DNA of 7,394 bases from Dokdonella_A sp035263065 (GTDB taxonomy: Bacteria; Pseudomonadota; Gammaproteobacteria; Xanthomonadales; Rhodanobacteraceae), in the NCBI GenBank assembly GCA_035263065.1, contig DATFRS010000233.1, positions 1 through 7,394 on the forward strand. The letters are read 5' to 3'. Below are positions 1-5,971 of this stretch, in pieces; the stretch's first letter is position 1; each line of letters begins with the position of its first letter. The position numbers and the translations under genes are program-made. The notes under the pieces are model-generated. The model did not search any database. It was not told the DNA's origin and worked only from the letters and a program-made list of their open reading frames with translations.

Positions 1-24
1 CCCTCTCCCGCTTGCGGGAGAGGG
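1..24. repeat. Perfect inverted repeat, terminator-like intergenic repeat at window edge
   Basis: CCCTCTCCCGC (1-11) and GCGGGAGAGGG (14-24) are exact reverse complements around TT, giving a 10-bp stem with a CTTG tetraloop. It is followed by a G-rich tail (AGGGTGAGGG) with no T-run, so it is not a classical intrinsic terminator. I recall the same core as a very common intergenic repeat in Xanthomonadaceae genomes; this is memory, not a search. The element may begin before base 1. It could act as a transcript-end stabiliser for a gene left of the window. Confidence 0.7.
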
Positions 25-86
25 CAGGGTGAGGGCACTCCCGAGTTGCCCTCGCCTCTCTTCGACCCACATCCCTGTGTGTCTTA

Positions 87-140
87 CCGGCCATCCTGGC
101 CGGCGCGTGACTTTCTCTTGCTCGTGCAAGAGAAAGTCAC
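87..140. repeat. Two adjacent perfect hairpins, part of a mosaic intergenic repeat
   Basis: CCGGCCA (87-93) pairs with TGGCCGG (97-103) around TCC. Four bases later GTGACTTTCTCTTGC (107-121) pairs perfectly over 15 bp with GCAAGAGAAAGTCAC (126-140) around the loop TCGT, followed by CAAAGAGAAC. A 15-bp perfect stem is far beyond chance. The second hairpin resembles a widespread proteobacterial intergenic repeat that I recognise from memory. It is less GC-rich than its surroundings, in keeping with a separate origin. A shorter CACA-TCCC-TGTG hairpin lies just upstream at 68-79. Confidence 0.75.
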
Positions 141-167
141 CAAAGAGAACACGCCCTCGGTGTCGCG

Positions 168-288
168 CCCTTCGCGCTGCGCGCGAAGGGTTCGCTACGG
201 GCGGCCGGGGTTCCGCTGACGGCACATCCCTGTGCCGCAGCGGAATGCGCGCGATCCATCGCGCGCACCCGCGTGCGGGGCACGCGGG
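168..288. repeat. Four consecutive hairpins (mosaic palindromic repeat)
   Basis: Four stem-loops follow one another, the last three with no gap. CCCTTCGCGC (168-177) pairs with GCGCGAAGGG (181-190) around TGC. Bases 211-226 pair with 231-245 around TCCC, a 15-bp stem with one bulged A at 219. TGCGCGCGAT (246-255) pairs with ATCGCGCGCA (258-267). CCCGCGTGC (268-276) pairs with GCACGCGGG (280-288) around GGG. Three of the hairpins between 68 and 267 have ATCC at or across the loop. No transposase is visible. I read this as a mobile or amplified non-coding repeat, not a gene. A structured RNA is possible but unsupported. Confidence 0.7.
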
Positions 289-582
289 CCTTGTCCGTCC
301 GCCCTTCGCCGCGCCACAGAGGGACCCGAAGATCAAGTGCCCGAACATGAAAGGTCTCGTGCCTCGCTTCGGTCTTGAAGCTCGTTACGTCGCGCTGCGA
401 TGCAGCAACCGCTACGCTGCCCGCGCCGTGCGACGAAACGTGCGAACCCGGCTGCATCCGGGCCGGTCCATAACACGTAATTCAGTCAGGCGACCGTATC
501 GTGCGCGTCGCAAAGAACGCCGGACGACCGGCCAGAACCACCGAGCACTCCCGCTCGCGACACACTCACGGAGATCACTCGA
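289..582 (+). other. Leader region of the hvfABC operon, no gene seen
   Basis: No open frame here has convincing composition or a recognisable protein. The frames that stay open give Arg/Ser-rich translations typical of noncoding high-GC DNA. Only small hairpins are seen (for example GCTGC at 394-398 with GCAGC at 402-406, and CCCGG at 447-451 with CCGGG at 458-462). A ribosome-binding site, GGAGA, lies at 570-574, eight bases before the ATG at 583. The left part may still belong to the repeat block upstream. Confidence 0.5.
443..470 (+). promoter_or_regulatory. Candidate ECF-sigma-type promoter for hvfABC
   Basis: CGAACCC (443-449) resembles the AAC-containing -35 of ECF sigma factors. It is separated by 14 bases from CGGTCC (464-469), which resembles a GTC-type -10. 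This would give a leader of roughly 105 bases before the ATG at 583. Bufferin-type operons are known in some bacteria to be under ECF sigma control, which motivated the search. The match is short and GC-rich, so chance is a real alternative. Confidence 0.22.
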
Positions 583-993
583 ATGTCCAGCAAGATCGGT
601 AATACCCTCAGCGTTGCCATCGGCGCCGCGGTCATCGGCTCGCTGTCCCTGAGCCAGCTCGCAGCGGCGAGCCCGGTGTTCCAGGCCTCCGACCTCGCGT
701 CGGGCTACATGCTCGCGGCCGCGGGCGAAGGCAAGTGCGGCGAAGGCAAGTGCGGCGTCGCGAAGATGGATACGAACAAGGACGGCAAGGTCGAGAAGTC
801 CGAAGCGATGGCCAACGGCTTCAGCGAGAGCCAGGTCATGGCGTGGGACAAGGACAAGGACGGCTCGCTCGACGCCAACGAGCTCAAGGCCATGCACGCG
901 ATCCTCGACACCGGCAAGAAGAAGGGCGCCGAAGGCTCATGCGGCGGCGACAAGAAGAAGGGCGCCGAGGGTTCGTGCGGCGGCTCGATCTAA
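583..993 (+). CDS. hvfA: HvfA/bufferin-type RiPP metallophore precursor with EF-hand pair
   Basis: A 136-residue exported precursor of a ribosomally made, post-translationally modified metal-binding peptide. Residues 1-29 form a Sec-type signal peptide (Lys4, hydrophobic 9-28, likely cleavage at AAA|S). Residues 31-47 carry the F-x5-L-x2-GYM-x-A segment I recognise from HvfA/BufA precursors. EGKCGEGKCG follows at 49-58 (Cys52, Cys57). Unusually, two canonical EF-hand loops come next, DTNKDGKVEKSE (63-74) and DKDKDGSLDANE (89-100). Two exact KKKGAEGSCGG units then end the protein (Cys120, Cys132). In this family Cys residues of EGKCG motifs are modified by the MNIO enzyme and the product binds copper; that is known for relatives and inferred here. 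The start at 583 has GGAGA eight bases upstream. The modifying genes follow directly. Whether the C-terminal EGSCG variants are modified is unknown. An unmodified EF-hand protein is the less likely alternative. Confidence 0.88.
   Translation: MSSKIGNTLSVAIGAAVIGSLSLSQLAAASPVFQASDLASGYMLAAAGEGKCGEGKCGVAKMDTNKDGKVEKSEAMANGFSESQVMAWDKDKDGSLDANELKAMHAILDTGKKKGAEGSCGGDKKKGAEGSCGGSI
724..753 (+). repeat. Tandem 15-bp repeat encoding the GEGKC core motifs
   Basis: GGCGAAGGCAAGTGC occurs twice head to tail (724-738 and 739-753) and is identical in both copies. It encodes two copies of Gly-Glu-Gly-Lys-Cys in the precursor, the expected modification sites. Perfect identity suggests recent duplication or slippage, or strong constraint. 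Confidence 0.9.
916..984 (+). repeat. Tandem 33-bp repeat encoding KKKGAEGSCGG
   Basis: Units 916-948 and 952-984 are separated by one GAC codon. They differ at three positions, all third-codon and synonymous (GAA/GAG, GGC/GGT, TCA/TCG). The peptide KKKGAEGSCGG is therefore identical while the DNA has diverged, which fits selection on the peptide. Confidence 0.9.
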
Positions 994-1000
994 GGAAGAC

Positions 1001-1849
1001 ATGAGTCCGCGTCGCATCCGCGGTGCCGGACTCGGCCTGCGGCGGGCCCTCCTGGGCCCGCTGCGGGAACAGCAGGGCGCGCCGATCGATTTCTTCGAGA
1101 TCGCGCCGGAAAACTGGATCGGCGTCGGCGGCGCGCTCGGCCGTACGCTGCGCAGCCTCACCGAGCGCCATGCGTTCGTCTGCCATGGCCTCTCGCTCTC
1201 GCTCGGCGGACGCGATCCGCTCGACGAGACGCTGCTCGCCAAGATCCGCCGCCTGCTCGACGCGCACGGCATCGCGATCTATTCCGAACACCTTTCCTAT
1301 TGCGCCGACGGCGGGCATCTCTACGACCTGATGCCGATCCCGTTCACCGACGACGCCGTGCACCATGTCGCCGCGCGCATCCGCCAGACGCAGGACGTGC
1401 TCGGCCAGCGCATCGCGGTCGAGAACGTCTCGTACTACGCCGCGCCGGGCCAGGCGATGCGCGAGATCGACTTCGTCAACGCCGTGCTCGCCGAAGCCGA
1501 CTGCGATCTCCTGCTCGACGTCAACAACATCTACGTCAACAGCATCAACCACCGCTACGACGCCGCCGCGTTCCTCGACGCGCTGCCCGGCGATCGCGTG
1601 GCCTACATCCACGTCGCCGGCCATTACGACGAAGCGCCCGACCTCAAGGTCGACACGCACGGCGCGCCGGTGATCGATCCCGTGTGGCTCCTCCTCGATC
1701 GCGCCTACGCGAACTTCGGCGTCAAGCCGACGCTGGTCGAGCGCGACTTCAACTTCCCGCCGCTCGCCGAGCTCGTCGCCGAGGTCGGTCATGCGCGCGA
1801 TCTCCAGTCGGCGCACGCGACGGACCGGCGCGATGTCCGCAGCGCCTGA
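1001..1849 (+). CDS. hvfB: HvfB/BufB MNIO (DUF692) RiPP-modifying oxygenase
   Basis: A 282-residue cytosolic enzyme of the multinuclear non-heme iron oxidative (MNIO, DUF692) family, a TIM-barrel fold that includes MbnB of methanobactin synthesis. The usual family landmarks are present: FFEIAPENW (31-39), HGLSLSLGG (62-70), SEHLSY (95-100), ENVSYY (141-146), LLDVNNIYVNS (171-181), HVAGH (204-208), DTHG (218-221) and ERDFNFP (247-253). The His, Glu, Asp and Asn residues in these blocks are the expected iron ligands (His62, His97, Glu141, Asp173, Asn176, His204, His208, Asp218, His220, Glu247), so the site looks intact. By homology it oxidatively modifies Cys in the precursor encoded seven bases upstream. 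The exact product is not predictable, since relatives are reported to make thiooxazole or oxazolone-thioamide groups. AAGGAAG directly after the hvfA stop is the ribosome-binding site. The 3' end overlaps hvfC. Confidence 0.93.
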   Translation: MSPRRIRGAGLGLRRALLGPLREQQGAPIDFFEIAPENWIGVGGALGRTLRSLTERHAFVCHGLSLSLGGRDPLDETLLAKIRRLLDAHGIAIYSEHLSYCADGGHLYDLMPIPFTDDAVHHVAARIRQTQDVLGQRIAVENVSYYAAPGQAMREIDFVNAVLAEADCDLLLDVNNIYVNSINHRYDAAAFLDALPGDRVAYIHVAGHYDEAPDLKVDTHGAPVIDPVWLLLDRAYANFGVKPTLVERDFNFPPLAELVAEVGHARDLQSAHATDRRDVRSA

Positions 1850-2600
1850 CGATCCGACGCACGCGCTGCAGAGCGCGTTCGCCGCGCACCTTCGCGATCC
1901 CGCGCATGCCGCGCCGCCGGCCGACGTCGAGCCGCGCCGCATGGCGGTCTACGCGGAGCTCTTCTTCAACAACGTCGAGAGCCTCGTCGCCGCGAACTTC
2001 CCGGTGATCCGCTCGCTCCACGACGACGACGCGTGGCACGCGCTCGTCCGCGCGTTCTATCGCGACCATCGCTGTCACACGCCGCTCTTCACCGAGATCG
2101 CGCGCGAGTTCATCCGCTATCTCGAAACGCGCGCCGAGAGCGGCGCCGGCGACGCGCCGTTCCTCGTCGAGCTCGCGCACTACGAATTCGCCGAGCTCGC
2201 GCTCTCGCTCGACGAAACCGACCTCGCCGACGTCGCGCACGATCCCGGCGGCGACGTCGTCGACGGCATCCCGCTCGCCTCGCCGCTCGCGCGCGTGCTC
2301 GCCTACCGCTTTGCGGTGCATCGCATCCGGCCGGACTTCCGGCCCGCCGCCGCCCCCGCGCAGCCGACGCTGATCCTCCTGACGCGCGACCGCACCGACG
2401 CGCTCAACTTCCTCGAAATCGACCCGCTGACCGCGCTCCTCTTCGAGCGCCTTGCCGCGAACACGACCGCGAGCGGCCGCGCCTGCCTCGACGCGCTGCT
2501 CGCCGACCTCGGCCGCGAGGAGCCGGCCGTGCGCGAATCCGGCCTCGCGATCCTCGGGCGCCTGCGCGAGCGCGAGGCGCTGCTCGGCACGCGCGCCTGA
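1833..2600 (+). CDS. hvfC: HvfC/BufC DUF2063 RiPP maturation partner
   Basis: A 255-residue cytosolic protein of the DUF2063/HvfC family, the obligate partner of MNIO enzymes that helps present the precursor. The N-terminal DUF2063 domain is clear: RRMAVYAELFFNNVESLVAANFP (about 35-57), then VRAFYRDH (72-79) and PLFTEIAREFIRYL (84-97). The C-terminal half starts with the family segment PFLVELAHYEFAELAL (109-124). No signal peptide or membrane segment is seen. The chosen ATG gives MSAAPDD and overlaps the end of hvfB by 17 bp, suggesting translational coupling. An in-frame ATG at 1791 would add 14 Arg-rich residues and overlap more, so I prefer 1833. Ribosome-binding signal is weak (GGAC at 1822). 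The DoxX-type fourth gene often found in such operons does not follow. Confidence 0.9.
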   Translation: MSAAPDDPTHALQSAFAAHLRDPAHAAPPADVEPRRMAVYAELFFNNVESLVAANFPVIRSLHDDDAWHALVRAFYRDHRCHTPLFTEIAREFIRYLETRAESGAGDAPFLVELAHYEFAELALSLDETDLADVAHDPGGDVVDGIPLASPLARVLAYRFAVHRIRPDFRPAAAPAQPTLILLTRDRTDALNFLEIDPLTALLFERLAANTTASGRACLDALLADLGREEPAVRESGLAILGRLREREALLGTRA

Positions 2601-2623
2601 CCCGCGGGCGGCCCTGCTACACT
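2597..2623 (+). promoter_or_regulatory. Candidate extended -10 promoter for the sulfotransferase genes
   Basis: TGCTACACT (2615-2623) matches an extended -10 (TGnTAnnnT). CTGACC (2597-2602) matches four of six -35 bases, with a 15-bp spacer that is shorter than ideal. It lies just after the hvfC stop and about 110 bases before the ATG at 2732, so the sulfotransferase genes may be transcribed separately from hvfABC. No terminator hairpin is seen between hvfC and this site. Confidence 0.35.
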
Positions 2624-2731
2624 CGGCCGCAGCATCCTTTTCAGGCCACAGCAGGCGAACGGCAATCCGGTAGCGTGCGGCATGGGCGCGCCGCGCCGCC
2701 GAGCCGCCTCCGGCCCCGAGCCACGACCCCG

Positions 2732-5700
2732 ATGACGCACAGCGAACGCGAATCCGAACCCGCGGGCGGCCGCGAGCCTGCCGCCGCGACGCCGGCGCCG
2801 GCCCCGCGCCAGCGCAGCACCGCCGCGAGCCGGCTCGAAGGCCTGTCGCCGACGGCGATCCGCTGCGTGCAGGTCGCGGCGCGGACGCTGGATCTCCGCG
2901 ACTTCGACACCGCGGCCGCCACGCTGCGCCAGGCCGCGTCGCTGGCGCCAGGACATCCGGAGATCGTGCGCCTCGAGGGCGTCCTCGCCTATCGCCGCGG
3001 CCAGTTCGCCGAGGCGATCGCGCTGCTCAGGCAGACGCTCGCCGCGTGGCCCGACGACGCGCCGACGCTCGGCAACCTTGGCAGCGCGTTCGCCGACGCG
3101 GGCCGCATCGGCGACGCGCTGATGGCGATGCGCCGCGCGTGCGAGGTCGCGCCCGACCAGGCCGCCGGCTGGTTCAACCTCGGCCGGCTGTTCGATTCGC
3201 AGGCGCACGTCGTCGAAGCCGAGAAGGCGCTGGCGCGCGCGATCGGGCTCGCGCCGCAGCACCTCCCCGCGCGCATCGCACATGCCGGCACGCTCGCGAC
3301 GCTCGGCCGCACGGCCGACGCCGCGGCCGGCTATCGCGCCGCGCTCGCGCAGGACGGTCGCGCCGTGCAGGCGTGGCTCGGCCTCGTCAATCTCAAGACC
3401 GTTCGTCTCGAAGCAGCCGAAGCGGGCGCGCTCGAACGCCTGCACGCGGACGCGGCGCTGCCCGACGGCGAGCGCGCCGTCGCCGGCTTCGCGCTCGGCA
3501 AGGTGCTCGAAGACGCCGGGCGCCACGACGAAGCCTTCGCCGTGCTGTCCGCCGCGAACGCCGCGCGTCGCGGCGCCGCGCCGTGGGACGCGTCGGCGTT
3601 CTCGCGGCAGATCGACGCGATCGAGAGCGCGTTTTCGAACCCGGCGCTCGCAGAGGCGTCCGATGCGACGCTCGGCATGCCGGTCACGTTCGTGGTCAGC
3701 CTGCCGCGCTCGGGCTCCACGCTCGTCGAGCAGATCCTCGCAGCGCATCCCGCGGTCGAAGGCGCGAGCGAGCTCCCCGATCTCGAAAGCGTGATCCTCG
3801 AGGAATCGGCGCGCCGCGGCCGCCGCTTTCCCGAATGGATCGGCGAGGCGACGCCCGACGACTGGCAGCGCATGGGCCAGCGCTATCTCCAGCGCACCGC
3901 GCGCTGGCGCAAGGAACGCCCGCGCTTCACCGACAAGATGCCGGACAACTGGCTGCTCGTCGGCGCCGCGCTCGCGATGCTGCCCGGCGCGCGCGTCGTC
4001 AACGTGCGCCGCGACGCGGTCGAGACCTGCTGGTCGTGCTTCAAGCAGCTCTTCGCCGCGGGCCGCCACGCGTACAGCTACGACCTCGCCGATCTCGCCG
4101 ACACCTGGCGCGACTACGATCGCCTCTGCCGCTTCTGGAGCGAACGCTTCCCCGATCGCGTGCGCGAGCAGTCGTACGAAGCGCTGCTCGCCGATCCCGA
4201 AGGCGAGACGCGCGCGCTGCTCGCGTTCTGCGGCCTGCCGTTCGACGAAGCGACGCTGCGCCCGCACGAGACCGGCCGCAGCGTGCGCACTGCGAGCGCG
4301 GCGCAGGTGCGCGAGCCGATGCGCGCCGACACGGCGCGGAGCGCCGCGTACGGCGAACGCCTCGAGCCGCTGCGCCGCATGCTGGCGACGCCGTCGCGCG
4401 CGGGCGCGCCCACCGCGGGCGCAGGCACGAACGTCTTCACGGTGCACCGCGAGCGCGTGCTCGATCTCGCGCCGAACGACGCGCGCGATCTCGTGCGCGC
4501 CGCCGCGCTGCTCGGCGCGGGCCGCAGCGACGACGCCGCGACGATCATCGAGCGCGTGCACGCCGCACACCCCGAGCATCCCGAAGCGCTGCGTCTTGCG
4601 GGCGCGCTCGACAGCGCGCGCGGACGCCACGCCGAAGCGCTCGCGACGCTCGCGCGCGCGTCCGCGCTGATGCCGGACGATGCGCTGATCCTCAACACGC
4701 TCGGCGCCGCGCAGGCCGCGTCGGGCGTCGAAGGCGCCGCGATCGCGAGCTTCGCGCGCGCCGCCGAGCTCGATCCCGCGGCGCCCGGCGCGCCGCACAA
4801 TCTCGGTCGCCTCCTCGCCGCGCGCGGCGATCTCGACGGCTCACGCGAGGCGTTCGTGCGCGCGCTCGCGATCGAGCCCGGTCTCGTGCCGGCGCGCATC
4901 GCGCTCGCCGACGTGCTCGCGCGCCTCGATCGCGACGACGAGGCCGCGCACGCATTGCGCGAAGCGCTCGCGCGCGATCCGCAATCGAGCGCCGCGTGGG
5001 AAGCGCTCGCGGAGCTTCGTCCGGCCGAGCTCACGACGACCGAGCGCAGCGCCCTCGAAAGCGAATTCCAGCGCCCGCGACGCACCGACGGCGAGCGCGC
5101 CGCGCTCGGCTTCGCGCTCGCGCACGTGCTCGAAGGCCGCGGCCAGTATCGCGAGGCGTTCGCGAGCTACGTCGCGGCGAACGCGCTGCGCCGGCGCGGC
5201 GTCGCATGGGACGGCGCCCGGCACGCGCAGCGTTGCGGGCGCGTCCTCCACGCGTTCCCGGCGACGGCCATCGCGCCTTCGACGTCGAGCTTCGGCGCAG
5301 GCTGCATCGTCCTGCTCGGCCTTCCCGACGCGACGTCGAGCGGTATCGCGCGCACGCTGCGCGCGCATCCGGAGGTCGACGCCGCCGCCGGCGCGGATCC
5401 GGCGCGCGTGATCGCGGCCGAGTCGAAGCGGCGCGGCCAGAAATTCTTCGAGTGGGCGCCGCTCGCGACCTGGGCGGACTGGGAACGTCTCGGTACCGCA
5501 TGCCTCGGCGCCTCGCCGCGCACGCATCGCGTCATCGACGCGGGCACGTTCGCGCCCGAGCTCGCCGGCGCGGTCGCGCTGATGCTGCCGGGCGCGCGCT
5601 TCGTGACGTGCACGGGCGATGCGCTCGAAAGCGCATGGTCGTGCTTCCGCAGCGATTTCCGCGGCGCGCACGCGTACAGCTATGACCTCGCCGACCTCGC

Positions 5701-5968
5701 CGCGTTCTGGCATGCACAGCGCCGCCTCGCCGAGCGCTGGAGCGAGCGTCACGCCGAGCGCATCCTTCACGTCGACGTCGACGCGTTGCGCAGCGATCCG
5801 AACGGCGAGATCGCACGCATCCTCGCGCACGCCGGCCTCGCCGGCGCCGCGCTCGCGCCGGATCGCCTGCGCCTTCGCGAGCGCGCCGACGCGCGCGCCT
5901 ACGGCGATCTCCTGAAGCCGCTCGCCGGCCTGCTCGATGCGGGCTACGAGACGCCGACCGGCGCGTAG
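2732..5968 (+). CDS. Tandem TPR-sulfotransferase protein; second catalytic domain degenerate
   Basis: A 1078-residue protein with no signal peptide. A disordered Pro/Ala-rich start (1-35) leads into tetratricopeptide repeats (about 41-280) and a Sulfotransfer_3-type domain (about 318-550). Domain 1 has the PAPS loop LPRSGST (324-330), Glu347 exactly 21 residues after Arg326 as in human tyrosylprotein sulfotransferase 2 (R78/E99), DKMPDNW (401-407), the 3'-phosphate motif NVRRD (424-428) and RTASAAQVREP (519-529). It should transfer sulfate from PAPS, with a peptide or protein acceptor the best guess. A second TPR block (about 580-820) and sulfotransferase-like domain (about 855-1070) follow. 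There Arg326 becomes Asp866, Glu347 Gly887, Lys402 Ala937 and Arg426-427 Thr961-Gly962, and the RTASAAQV segment is missing. Fold-marking stretches such as HAYSYDLADLA (980-990) remain. The ATG at 2732 has a poor ribosome-binding site; the same frame is open upstream but overlaps hvfC with Arg-rich, non-TPR sequence. Confidence 0.88.
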   Translation: MTHSERESEPAGGREPAAATPAPAPRQRSTAASRLEGLSPTAIRCVQVAARTLDLRDFDTAAATLRQAASLAPGHPEIVRLEGVLAYRRGQFAEAIALLRQTLAAWPDDAPTLGNLGSAFADAGRIGDALMAMRRACEVAPDQAAGWFNLGRLFDSQAHVVEAEKALARAIGLAPQHLPARIAHAGTLATLGRTADAAAGYRAALAQDGRAVQAWLGLVNLKTVRLEAAEAGALERLHADAALPDGERAVAGFALGKVLEDAGRHDEAFAVLSAANAARRGAAPWDASAFSRQIDAIESAFSNPALAEASDATLGMPVTFVVSLPRSGSTLVEQILAAHPAVEGASELPDLESVILEESARRGRRFPEWIGEATPDDWQRMGQRYLQRTARWRKERPRFTDKMPDNWLLVGAALAMLPGARVVNVRRDAVETCWSCFKQLFAAGRHAYSYDLADLADTWRDYDRLCRFWSERFPDRVREQSYEALLADPEGETRALLAFCGLPFDEATLRPHETGRSVRTASAAQVREPMRADTARSAAYGERLEPLRRMLATPSRAGAPTAGAGTNVFTVHRERVLDLAPNDARDLVRAAALLGAGRSDDAATIIERVHAAHPEHPEALRLAGALDSARGRHAEALATLARASALMPDDALILNTLGAAQAASGVEGAAIASFARAAELDPAAPGAPHNLGRLLAARGDLDGSREAFVRALAIEPGLVPARIALADVLARLDRDDEAAHALREALARDPQSSAAWEALAELRPAELTTTERSALESEFQRPRRTDGERAALGFALAHVLEGRGQYREAFASYVAANALRRRGVAWDGARHAQRCGRVLHAFPATAIAPSTSSFGAGCIVLLGLPDATSSGIARTLRAHPEVDAAAGADPARVIAAESKRRGQKFFEWAPLATWADWERLGTACLGASPRTHRVIDAGTFAPELAGAVALMLPGARFVTCTGDALESAWSCFRSDFRGAHAYSYDLADLAAFWHAQRRLAERWSERHAERILHVDVDALRSDPNGEIARILAHAGLAGAALAPDRLRLRERADARAYGDLLKPLAGLLDAGYETPTGA

Positions 5969-5971
5969 CGC

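Noticed and set aside
1..288. Possible CRISPR array
   Set aside because: The repeats are inverted, differ in sequence from one another, and show no regular spacers or direct repeats.
29..652. 207-codon plus-strand open frame over the left hairpin block
   Set aside because: Its translation is Arg/Ser/Pro-rich without homology, it covers strong non-coding hairpins, and it runs into hvfA in another frame.
2033..2731. Upstream extension of the large sulfotransferase frame to an ATG at 2033
   Set aside because: The added 233 residues are Arg-rich, lie over hvfC in another frame and show no TPR pattern. The ATG at 2732 fits the domain start better.
2303..4798. Long minus-strand open frame (831 codons)
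   Set aside because: Same situation: antisense to hvfC and the first TPR-sulfotransferase, with low-complexity Arg/Ala-rich translation and no family motif.
1580..4990. Frequent GCGATCGC-like octamers that might be HIP1-type repeats
   Set aside because: They occur in frame as common Ala/Ile/Arg/Asp codon combinations in GC-rich genes and show no special spacing.
3046..5685. 879-codon plus-strand frame inside the large sulfotransferase gene
   Set aside because: It is a shifted frame giving an extremely Arg-rich product, while the 2732 frame carries continuous TPR and sulfotransferase motifs.
5269..5968. Possible frameshift or pseudogene in the second sulfotransferase domain
   Set aside because: The frame is continuous, codon use is unchanged, and structural segments are conserved. 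Substitutions at catalytic sites explain the divergence better than a frameshift.
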